This document shows, piece by piece, positions 18,201 through 25,185 of a stretch of DNA of 63,208 nt. Source of the DNA: Nocardiopsis prasina DSM 43845 (GTDB taxonomy: Bacteria; Actinomycetota; Actinomycetes; Streptosporangiales; Streptosporangiaceae); contig NZ_ANAE01000103.1 of the NCBI RefSeq assembly GCF_000341265.1, positions 1 through 63,208 of the forward strand, read 5' to 3'. Made by a program: the position numbers and the translations under genes. Within the stretch, counting starts at the first letter, position 1. Each line of letters starts with the position of its first letter. Below the pieces are notes generated by a model that ran no database searches, had not been told where the DNA came from, and worked only from the letters and a program-made list of their open reading frames with translations.

Positions 18201-19363
18201 GAACTGAACCAGGCAGGCCTTCGACCTCGTTCGCTTCATTCTTGCCGACACACATCGAGACTGACACGACGTTGCGGGTCAAGATCCTCGACGCCTGCGG
18301 CATGACCTGCACCTTCTGCCACAACGAGGGAACACCCGTCGTGGTCGACAACCGTAACCGCGGGCTCATCCCCTTCCAGGCCAACGGAAGCTCCGGACGG
18401 ACGTCGATCTACGCCGCCACCAACGGCTCCAACTTTCTACCGAGCACCATCCCTCCCGATGAGGGCTTCTCGCACGCCCTACGTCGCCTCGATGAGAACA
18501 TGGGATTCACCGAACTCCACCTCACCGGTGGCGAGCCCACCCTCCACCCGCGTCTGCCCGAACTGGTGAGCCTCGCTACGGAACAGGGCTACCGGGTGTG
18601 TATGACCTCCAACGGTGAGAACGGGGCTCGTCAGATCCCCGCCTGCGCCGAAGCCGGACTCGACCGGGTCAACTTCTCCGTCTTCGGTACGACCCCCGAG
18701 GAACTCGCTCAAGTCCAGCACGAGCGCTTTCGCGACCGGGCCAAGGCCGCCGCCAAGATCGAAGCCCTGCGCGCGTCTATCCAAGCCTGCGTTGAGCACC
18801 GGGTCCGAGCCAGTGCCAACATCGTCGTGCTCGACCACACCCACATCGAACGTGTCCACCGGCTCCTGGACAGCTACGCACCGCAGCTTTCCGTGCGCCT
18901 GCTCAACTCCCTTGACCACGGCCAGGAGTCCGTCGACGCCATCAACGAGGTTCTGCGACAACGCGGTGCGGTAGCCGAGGCCAGACGATTGACGGCCGGA
19001 GCCTCTGGAGCACGGACCGCTTACCTCATCGACGGCGGAGCACGACGTATCCACGTCAAATGGATCCGGCCTGTGCGGCTGCCCACCTCATGCCAGGGGT
19101 GCCGGTTCAACAACGACACCGACTGCCAGGAGGGCTTCTACGGACTCCGCCTGTACCGGGACCGTGCAGGGCGGTATCTGGTCGGTGTGTGCCTGCAGCG
19201 CATGGACCTGTGCCGGCCGATCGACGATTTCCTCAGCGGACCTGTGAGCACCGAGATCCTCCGATTCCGCCAGGCGGATCGTGGCAGGCTGGAAGCTGAC
19301 CACCGCGACTCCACGACTTCTCCACTGACCGCGCACAGCAAAGAAGGGAACCCAACGACGTGA
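18188..19363 (+). CDS. radical SAM protein, MoaA-like
   Basis: 391 residues from GTG at 18188, which has GGGGAG five bases upstream; an ATG at 18197 overlapping the Nudix stop is possible. The CxxxCxxC cluster (Cys37, Cys41, Cys44, in CGMTCTFC) binds the 4Fe-4S centre that cleaves S-adenosylmethionine; LTGGEPTLHP is the GGE-type SAM motif. Near the C-terminus further cysteines (CQGC, then DC, VC and LC) suggest an auxiliary iron-sulfur site as in MoaA or SPASM proteins. The substrate is unknown. Position between Nudix and CYTH genes suggests a nucleotide or phosphorylated substrate (inference). Confidence 0.88.
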   Translation: METMRTEPGRPSTSFASFLPTHIETDTTLRVKILDACGMTCTFCHNEGTPVVVDNRNRGLIPFQANGSSGRTSIYAATNGSNFLPSTIPPDEGFSHALRRLDENMGFTELHLTGGEPTLHPRLPELVSLATEQGYRVCMTSNGENGARQIPACAEAGLDRVNFSVFGTTPEELAQVQHERFRDRAKAAAKIEALRASIQACVEHRVRASANIVVLDHTHIERVHRLLDSYAPQLSVRLLNSLDHGQESVDAINEVLRQRGAVAEARRLTAGASGARTAYLIDGGARRIHVKWIRPVRLPTSCQGCRFNNDTDCQEGFYGLRLYRDRAGRYLVGVCLQRMDLCRPIDDFLSGPVSTEILRFRQADRGRLEADHRDSTTSPLTAHSKEGNPTT

Positions 19364-19899
19364 GCGTGATCGAATACGAGGCCAAGGTCTTGGATATCGA
19401 CTCCGAAAAGGTGGCCGGACTCATTCTCGACAAGGGTGGTGCTGACCTGGGTGAGGTGCTTCAGCGGCGCTACGTGTACGACATCGAGCCCGGGGACGTG
19501 TCGCGGTGGGTGCGTCTGCGCGACACCGGGAGCCGGGTCACGCTCACGGTGAAGGAGATCGACTCCGACGCCATCGGCGGCACCCGGGAGACCGAGACGG
19601 AGGTCGGTGACTTCGAGACCGCCAACGCGTTGTTGGGCAAACTCGGTTACACGCCCAAGGCCTACCAGGAGAACCGACGGCACAGCTTCACGCTGGACGG
19701 GGCCCAGTTGGAGATCGACTCCTGGCCGCGGATCCCCGCGTATCTGGAGATCGAAGCGGACAGCCGCGCCGAGGTGGTACGGGTGGCCGCGCTGCTCGGA
19801 TTCGACGAGTCGTCTCTGACGGGTGAGAACACTACGAAGGTCTACGGCCGCTACGGCATCGACCTGTCCGGAATTTCGGATCTGCGCTTCGGCGCCTGA
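19360..19899 (+). CDS. CYTH-domain protein (class IV adenylate cyclase-like)
   Basis: 179 residues; the GTG overlaps the radical SAM stop (GTGA). The ExExK motif appears as EYEAK at the N-terminus, followed by strand motifs WVRLR, LTVKE, LEIDSWP and YLEIE and a KVYGRYG end, all typical of the triphosphate tunnel fold of CyaB-type CYTH proteins. Members hydrolyse or cyclise triphosphates (tripolyphosphate, thiamine triphosphate, ATP to cAMP). The enzyme could make a signal or clear a triphosphate produced by the operon; which one cannot be decided here. Confidence 0.87.
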   Translation: MSVIEYEAKVLDIDSEKVAGLILDKGGADLGEVLQRRYVYDIEPGDVSRWVRLRDTGSRVTLTVKEIDSDAIGGTRETETEVGDFETANALLGKLGYTPKAYQENRRHSFTLDGAQLEIDSWPRIPAYLEIEADSRAEVVRVAALLGFDESSLTGENTTKVYGRYGIDLSGISDLRFGA

Positions 19900-19970
19900 G
19901 GAGGGTTGATCGCCGCCCTCGGCTTTCGTTCCGACGTCTGTTGGGCCGGGGAGGTGGTTAGTGTCTGGGC

Positions 19971-20442
19971 ATGGCCTCTGACTCCGTTGAATCCTTCGCC
20001 CGCCCCCGGGTGGCTGCCGGTGCCCTGTTCTTCGATGAACAGGGACGAGTGATGATGGTGGTCCCGACCTACAAGGACTACCTGGAGATCCCCGGCGGGT
20101 ACATCGAGTGCGGGGAGACCCCGACTCAGGCCGTGGCGCGTGAGGTGAAAGAAGAGTTGGGGGATCACCCCGCCGATCGGGCGGTTGCTGGTCGTGGACT
20201 GGGCGCCCAACCCCTCTGAAGGAGACAAACAGCTGTTTGTCTTCGACGGGGGCGTGCTCGACCAGTACTGGCTGGACCGGATCGTCCTCGACCAGGGCGA
20301 GCTGGCCGGGTGCGGATTCCATGAGGTGGCCGGGATTGGGACGGTAACGATCCCCCGGCTGGCTCGAAGGATCGCTCAAGGGGACCGTGCACGTCGTGAG
20401 GGGGTCACGCTCTACCTGGAGAGCGGCGAGGTCGTCGCTTAA
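19971..20442 (+). pseudogene. Nudix hydrolase broken by a one-base frameshift
   Basis: The frame from ATG at 19971 encodes a clear MutT-type Nudix start (GGYIECGETP, then REVKEELG) but ends early at 20219. The frame that follows naturally (LLVVDWAPNP to the stop at 20442) is shifted by one base. Dropping one G from the G run at 20160-20164 restores a single protein of about 156 residues, with the sequence continuing as ELGITPPIG. Either the gene is inactivated or the base is a homopolymer sequencing error. It belongs to the element and follows the CYTH gene with a 71-base gap. Confidence 0.8.
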
Positions 20443-20445
20443 GGA

Positions 20446-20622
20446 TTACCGCCGGCTGTGCAGGGTGGTCTCGACGAAGGATCGCCACTCCGTGCGGGTG
20501 AAGGACAGGTGGCCCAATTCTCTGTTCTGGGTGTCCCGCACGTCGGCTCCGCCTTGGTGCTCCCGGGCCTCGACGCACTCGTTCGAACCGCCGCTGTAGC
20601 TGCTCTTGTGCCAGTCACTCAT
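20446..20622 (-). CDS. DUF397 protein
   Basis: 58 residues beginning MSDWHKSSYSGG, then NECVEA, ADVRDT and FTRTEWRSF: a textbook DUF397 protein. These small actinobacterial proteins pair with XRE/DUF5753 regulators, as here: its ATG overlaps the stop of the XRE gene by 8 bases. The pairs behave like regulator/partner couples affecting development or antibiotic production and are found on many integrative elements. Function at the molecular level is not settled. Confidence 0.92.
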   Translation of the reverse strand: MSDWHKSSYSGGSNECVEAREHQGGADVRDTQNRELGHLSFTRTEWRSFVETTLHSRR

Positions 20623-21442
20623 CGTCGATCTTCCTCATCTCGTCGTGGATGGCCTCCAGGGTCTCCTGCGGGTCGCGGGCGGCCCCCTGGAGAGAGGTGA
20701 ACAGCAACCGGCTTCGAAAGATACCAGCGGAGTCAGTGATGATTCGGCCCTCTTCAGCGGATTCCATGTAGACCACCTCGGGTTCGTCCGCCGTGGTGAT
20801 GATGCGACGGGGGCCTGAGTTTCCCGCGTGGCGAGGGGAGTTCGTGGGGATCATCTGCACGGTGAGGCGTTCGCTGTTGACCAGGTCGGCAACGCGGGTG
20901 AGTTGGGCTCGTTGGATTGCCGGGGAACCGTAGCGCCGCGCCAGCACACTTTGGTCGATGATCAGCCACAGGGAGGGAGCCTCGGCCTGGGCCATGCGAC
21001 CGGCACGTTCGCACCTCTCTTTGGCCAGCACCGCGACCTCCTTGCTGGACAGCCATGGTGAACCGTAACGAATCAGTGCGTGCGCGTACTGCTCTGTCTG
21101 CAGATACGACGGGAACACCAGGGGCTGGTACTCCAAGATGGCGTCAGCAGCATGGGTGCGTTTGATGACCTCGTGCAGCCACACCTGGCGACCGGACCCC
21201 GTGAGCTCCTCCCAGAGCTTGTCGAGCCTGCCGTCGCTCTCCAGGACCTCGTCCAGGAACTTCCTCAACCAGGGCCGCGCCATGGCTCGGCCGTTCTCGA
21301 CGTCGGACAGGTGTGAATCGCTGATGGTCGTGCCGCGCTGGCTGATCCTTCGCGCCAGGGCCTGCTGAGTCAGCTCTGCTTCCACGCGCAACCTGCGTAG
21401 CTCCCGCCCGAATGCCTTCAGATCCCGTTCGTCCGTGTGCAT
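20615..21442 (-). CDS. XRE-family regulator with DUF5753 domain
   Basis: 275 residues from ATG at 21442. No clear ribosome binding site precedes it, so leaderless translation is possible. An N-terminal helix-turn-helix (LTQQALARRI, SHLSDVENGRA) is followed by the DUF5753 domain (PSYLQTEQYA, RRIITTADEPEVVYME). It forms the standard actinobacterial pair with the DUF397 gene that overlaps its 3' end. It is divergent from an HATPase gene 176 bases away, a frequent three-gene neighbourhood. It may control element genes or host differentiation. Confidence 0.92.
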   Translation of the reverse strand: MHTDERDLKAFGRELRRLRVEAELTQQALARRISQRGTTISDSHLSDVENGRAMARPWLRKFLDEVLESDGRLDKLWEELTGSGRQVWLHEVIKRTHAADAILEYQPLVFPSYLQTEQYAHALIRYGSPWLSSKEVAVLAKERCERAGRMAQAEAPSLWLIIDQSVLARRYGSPAIQRAQLTRVADLVNSERLTVQMIPTNSPRHAGNSGPRRIITTADEPEVVYMESAEEGRIITDSAGIFRSRLLFTSLQGAARDPQETLEAIHDEMRKIDDE

Positions 21443-21618
21443 GTAGCCATAGGAACACAGGGGGCGATGGCTCGTGGGGGATTCCAGAGAATTCCAAGCG
21501 TCTGTGGAAGATTCGTGAGCTCTCCGAGCAGCCTTCACACGCCATTGCCCCAGGCCACATCCTTGCTGTCGCGGGCCCGCAGCCATCAGCGCGACGACGA
21601 AAGGAACCGGTGGATTCC

Positions 21619-22116
21619 ATGACTGCCACTCGGTCGCCCCTCGACCTGCCGCGGCGGATCCGCTGCACGGACCCGGACCAGGGGACTCTGGAGTGCGGGC
21701 ACCAGCTCTGGCACCTCAAGGCCGCCCGCAGCTGGGCCACCCACGTGGCCCGCACCACTCCCGCTTGCGCGGACCCGCTGCTGGTCTCACTCTCCGAGCT
21801 GCACACCAACGCGTTGAAGCACAGCGCTTCGGGGTTGCCCCGTGGGCGGGTGCGTATCGAGATCGAGCGGCGACGGCGGCTGTTCCTGCTCCGTGTTACC
21901 GACGACGGACCCCGCCCCGGACAGGAGGTGACTGTGCCCGAGGCGCGCCCGGTGCTGGGGGAGTGCGGGGCTGAGGGGTTGCTCGTCGAGGGCGGATACG
22001 GCCTGGCCCTGGTGGACGCGATGGCCCTGTACTGGGACTTCACCCGCGAGCCCGACGGCGGGTTGACGGTCCGGGCCGCTTTCGACCGATCCGGGCGAAC
22101 CCGGATGGCCGCCTGA
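21619..22116 (+). CDS. HATPase (anti-sigma-factor-like) ATP-binding protein
   Basis: 165 residues from ATG at 21619. The GHKL fold is shown by ELHTNALKHSASG (N box), VTDDGP (G1 box) and GGYGLALVDAMA (G2 box). Stand-alone HATPase proteins of this size in actinomycetes resemble RsbW/SpoIIAB anti-sigma kinases. It is divergent from the XRE/DUF397 pair, a recurrent arrangement in which it probably works in the same circuit. No sigma factor or anti-anti-sigma gene is in the window. Confidence 0.85.
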   Translation: MTATRSPLDLPRRIRCTDPDQGTLECGHQLWHLKAARSWATHVARTTPACADPLLVSLSELHTNALKHSASGLPRGRVRIEIERRRRLFLLRVTDDGPRPGQEVTVPEARPVLGECGAEGLLVEGGYGLALVDAMALYWDFTREPDGGLTVRAAFDRSGRTRMAA

Positions 22117-22403
22117 AAACCCGCCACCGGGTTGTGGCCGACAGGGGTTGAAGCACCTCGCTCACCCAAGCGAACATCGACCACCCCTCGCGGGAACGGC
22201 GTTTCCAGCGGGGGATCCAGGGCCGTATGCCCTGTGCGGCGTGGACGGGAAGCGCAGCCCCGGGAAGTGTGTGGCCTCGGGGCCATAGACACCCGCCCAT
22301 GCCGAGCAACGAAGAAGGACCCAGAAGTGGAGGCGCCCCGACGCGGTGCGGCGAACACCGGGCCGGGGCTGAAATCCCCACCTGAATGAGCAGGAGGAGA
22401 TCC

Positions 22404-22883
22404 GTGGAGAAGCCTACTGGTAGGCACCGCAAACCCGTGCGGGGCTGGGGACAGCGCGTGCGGTGGCTGTTCGGCGCGGTCCTGGCCGCCGTGCTGTGCA
22501 GCCCGCTCGAAGTCCCACCGAGCCGCAACACCGACCGCCCCAGGCACCAAGGGCGGTTGGGGCTGGAGCGCCGCGCGACCCCCAAGGCCCTGACTGCCTC
22601 CTCTCCCGTGACGCGGAGCAGGACGGTGGCCGAACTCGCCACCCGGGAGGGCGAACCCAAACCTGAGCCGGGGCCGGTGCGAGTGCCGCGACCCCGACGG
22701 CCACACCCCTCGGAGCAGGGGTGGTGCGTGGACGACGACGGGGTGCGCGGGGTGCGCCCGTATCTGTTCCACGACGCGGAGCGGTCTCGACCCGGCAAGG
22801 AGCACTCCTCGGTGGTGCAAGCGTCGGGGGAGTTCAATGATCTGGCCGCCGCGGTGCGCACCTGGTTGAGCCTGGCTACCTGA
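22404..22883 (+). CDS. small basic protein with one N-terminal membrane segment, unknown function
   Basis: 159 residues from a GTG at 22404 with AGGAGGAG five bases upstream; an upstream in-frame ATG at 22386 lacks such a site. A basic N-terminus (KPTGRHRKPVRGWGQRVR) precedes one hydrophobic stretch (WLFGAVLAAVLC), then a long Arg/Pro-rich, probably disordered region and a short conserved-looking end (FNDLAAAVRTWL). It could be membrane-anchored or secreted. I do not recognise a family. A hairpin terminator follows, so it is transcribed alone or from the HATPase gene. Confidence 0.6.
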   Translation: MEKPTGRHRKPVRGWGQRVRWLFGAVLAAVLCSPLEVPPSRNTDRPRHQGRLGLERRATPKALTASSPVTRSRTVAELATREGEPKPEPGPVRVPRPRRPHPSEQGWCVDDDGVRGVRPYLFHDAERSRPGKEHSSVVQASGEFNDLAAAVRTWLSLAT

Positions 22884-22900
22884 GCGCACACTCTCGCCTC

Positions 22901-22928
22901 GGGGCGGTGCCGTGGTCGGCGCCGCCCC
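22901..22928 (+). terminator. hairpin terminator after the small membrane protein gene
   Basis: GGGGCGGTGCCG and CGGCGCCGCCCC pair with one G-T over 12 bases around TGGT, followed by GTTTGCTTT. Confidence 0.6.
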
Positions 22929-23163
22929 GTTTGCTTTGCATGGCGGGGGTTGTGAGGTCGGCCCACGCCGGGGGCGAGTCAGGCGTGAGCCACTTCTGAG
23001 CAGGGCCTGAAGGCGAGGCGAGCCGTTCACGGAGCCTTGTTCCTGCTCCGGGCCCGGGTGTGTTCGGTTCGGGGAATTCTCGCGTGGGGTGTCGAATCCG
23101 GGGGTGGGGGCGCGCTTCTTACTCAGTGAAGGGCAAAAACAGCCGTCACTTGGGAAGGTGCCC

Positions 23164-24006
23164 GTGAACGAGTACGAACAGACCCTGGTCCGCCTGCTTC
23201 CCCGGATCACCGGCCGGGACAAGCGCATCCTCTACGGGTTGTGGGAGCACCGGGTGCTGACCACGCACCACCTGCACCAGATCTTCTTCCCCGACGCGGG
23301 TGCGCGGCGGGCCCGCAGCCGGATGCTGAGCCTGTACCGGTATGGGGTAGTCAACCGCTTCCGCCGCCACGCCCACGACCGCAACGCTCCCGACCACTGG
23401 ATCCTGTCTCCGACCGGTGCGGTCTTGGTCGCGTTGGATCAGGGCAAGGAGCTGGACGCGCTCAACTTCCGGGGCGACCGGGCTCTGGCGGTGGCCTTCT
23501 CCGCGAAGTTGGACCACATCCTGGGGCTGGCCCAGACACGGGTGGCGTTTCTCCAGGGTGCTCCGCAGGTGGGCGCCAAGGTGGGCGAATGGAAGGGCGA
23601 GCGCACCTGCGAACGGGACTACAGCAACTATTGCCGCCCCGATGGGCTGCTGTCGTGGAGCCAGAGCGGCAAGAAGCTGTGGGCGTTCGTGGAGTACGAC
23701 ACCGGCTCGGAGTCGCTGAGCCAGCTCCAAACGAAGATGTACGGGTACGCGCGTCTGGCCGAGACGAGCAGGCTGCCCTCGGTGGTGCTGTTCCTGGTGC
23801 ACTCCGAAGAGCGTGAGGCCAACGCCGCCAAGAAGCTGGCCCAGCACTGTTCCAAGCAGGTGGGGGTGTACCTGAGCACCCACCATCGGATGGCGTCGTT
23901 GGGAGCCGGTCGTAAGGTGTGGCGTTCGGCCACCGATCCCCGTCCGCTGAGTCTGCTCGATATCTGCTTCATCCACCCGTGGCGCAAGGCGGAGGAGGAA
24001 GACTGA
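23164..24006 (+). CDS. replication-relaxation family protein
   Basis: 280 residues from GTG at 23164 with GGAAGG five bases upstream. The N-terminal winged-helix part (YGLWEHRVLTTHHLHQIFF, then SLYRYGVVNRF) and the central FVEYDTGSESLSQLQTK block match the replication-relaxation family (Pfam PF13814), which is common on actinobacterial plasmids and integrative elements. The family is thought to act in plasmid replication or nicking, but the catalytic role is poorly defined. Its position with WhiB, Xis and Int defines the maintenance end of the element. Confidence 0.85.
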   Translation: MNEYEQTLVRLLPRITGRDKRILYGLWEHRVLTTHHLHQIFFPDAGARRARSRMLSLYRYGVVNRFRRHAHDRNAPDHWILSPTGAVLVALDQGKELDALNFRGDRALAVAFSAKLDHILGLAQTRVAFLQGAPQVGAKVGEWKGERTCERDYSNYCRPDGLLSWSQSGKKLWAFVEYDTGSESLSQLQTKMYGYARLAETSRLPSVVLFLVHSEEREANAAKKLAQHCSKQVGVYLSTHHRMASLGAGRKVWRSATDPRPLSLLDICFIHPWRKAEEED

Positions 24007-24435
24007 TGGGCGCGGATCGGGCAGTGAACCAGTGGGCCAATGGGAGGTCCGCTCCGTTGTCCCGCCGTTGCTCCGACCGGTGGGCCGGGTGGGGGACCCG
24101 CCTTGGGTGGACCACCCCTGAGTCTGGACTCACGGCAGGTCAGACGGGCTTTGGGGTGGTCCAGCGGCCGCCCCGGCTATCTACCCCAGTAGGCGGTTTC
24201 CATCACGTAGGGCGGGCGGCGGCCCGGGTGTGCGGGGGCGCGAACGCCCCCGCACACCCTCACCCGGCAGGCCTCTCAGCCTGCCGGAAACCCTCCCCGC
24301 CAACCCAGCCGTCATCAGATCAGCCTTGCTCTACTTCTGCTCTGACGACCATGACTGCGCCGATGGCCAGGCCGGCCGGGCTGCGCGAAGCGAGGTCAGC
24401 GATACCCGAGCCCGGCCGCGCGAAAGGCGGTGTCC
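24007..24435. other. structured intergenic region: long inverted repeat and two tandem hairpins
   Basis: No gene is supported here. TGGACCACCCC (24108-24118) and GGGGTGGTCCA (24153-24163) form an 11-bp inverted repeat 34 bases apart. A perfect 15-bp stem with a CGAA loop follows at 24226-24259, and a 9-bp stem with loop CTCTCA at 24264-24287. The first strong hairpin may terminate the replication-relaxation transcript. The density of palindromes next to a replication gene also fits an origin, transfer site or attenuator before whiB. Confidence 0.6.
24226..24259. terminator. perfect 15-bp hairpin
   Basis: GGGTGTGCGGGGGCG pairs exactly with CGCCCCCGCACACCC around CGAA. There is no T run on either side, so a termination role is inferred only from strength and position. 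Confidence 0.5.
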
Positions 24436-24870
24436 ATGGATGACGAATCCACACACGGGGCGGACGGGCCCCGCGCGCCGCGCTCGGGCGGTCCGGGCCC
24501 GGTGCGCGACGTGGCGGCCCGGGAATCGGCGCCGCGCCCACCGGGCGCGGGCGGGCCGTCAGGGGCCCACCGGCGCGCTGGCGGCCCCACGGAGCCCGAT
24601 GGCGGGGCGGCCGGGGGCTGGTGGGGGTATGCGGCCTGTCGGGGCCGGGATCCGGATCTGTGGTTCCCGGCCCAGGGCGGTTCGGTGCGTGCGGCCAAAC
24701 GGGTGTGCCGAGTGTGCCTGGTGCAGCTCAACTGTCTGGCCGAGGCGATGCGCCTGGACGAGCAGTACGGGGTGTGGGGTGGTGCTTCGGAGGAGGAGCG
24801 CCGCCGCTACCGGGTCGCGGTGCGGGGAGAGCGCGAAGGGGGAGCGCGTGGGCGAAACCGGGCAGCGTGA
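24436..24870 (+). CDS. WhiB-like iron-sulfur regulator
   Basis: 144 residues from ATG at 24436 (AAAGG about nine bases upstream; a GTG at 24430 is too close to that site). The four cysteines of the 4Fe-4S cluster are Cys68, Cys91, Cys94 and Cys100 (spacing 22-2-5), followed by GVWGGASEEERRRY, the Wbl turn and basic tail. The first 60 residues are a Gly/Pro/Arg-rich extension not needed for the fold. Wbl proteins bind sigma factors and respond to redox or nitric oxide. Next to xis and int, it probably controls excision or element gene expression. Confidence 0.92.
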   Translation: MDDESTHGADGPRAPRSGGPGPVRDVAARESAPRPPGAGGPSGAHRRAGGPTEPDGGAAGGWWGYAACRGRDPDLWFPAQGGSVRAAKRVCRVCLVQLNCLAEAMRLDEQYGVWGGASEEERRRYRVAVRGEREGGARGRNRAA

Positions 24871-25108
24871 TGAGGAAACCAAAGATGCCCAGCCGGAGCG
24901 GTTGCTGACGATCCCCGAGGCAGCGCGGGTGTTGGCGGTGCCCGAGTCCTGGCTGCGGGAGCGGGTGCGGTTGCGCAGGGTCGCGCACCGCAGGCTCGGC
25001 AAGCACGTGCGCTTCAGCGCGAGCGACCTGGAGGCGATCGTGGACGGGGCGGCCCAGCACGCCCTCACCTCCAGGCGAATGGCCCACCAGTGGAGGCGAC
25101 AGGGGTAG
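24848..25108 (+). CDS. xis: excisionase-like HTH protein (AlpA/MerR-type DNA-binding domain)
   Basis: 86 residues from GTG at 24848, with GGGGGAG three bases upstream and a 23-base overlap with whiB. LLTIPEAARVLAVPESWLRERV and LGKHVRFSASDLEAI are the paired blocks of Pfam HTH_17/excisionase proteins. It faces the integrase gene, the usual place for the recombination directionality factor of actinobacterial integrative elements. It is expected to bind attachment-site DNA and promote excision. Confidence 0.85.
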   Translation: MGETGQRDEETKDAQPERLLTIPEAARVLAVPESWLRERVRLRRVAHRRLGKHVRFSASDLEAIVDGAAQHALTSRRMAHQWRRQG

Positions 25109-25124
25109 GGAGGGAGCCGACAAC

Positions 25125-25164
25125 GGGGCCGGTGGTGCGGGTGCTGACCCGCGCCACCGGCCCC
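25125..25164. terminator. bidirectional terminator between xis and int
   Basis: An 18-bp stem with one mismatch (arms 25125-25142 and 25147-25164) around GCTG lies between the convergent ends of xis and int. Confidence 0.75.
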
Positions 25165-25185
25165 GCGCGTTCCTGCCCCTGGGCT

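Noticed and set aside
21144-23228. Minus-strand open frame of 694 codons across several genes
   Set aside because: It spans the HATPase gene, the small membrane protein gene and intergenic hairpins with Arg/Pro/Ser-rich sequence and no domain.
23164-24006. Reading this gene as a conjugative relaxase
   Set aside because: No HUH or relaxase tyrosine motifs are visible; the winged-helix and FVEYDTGSES blocks fit the replication-relaxation family better.
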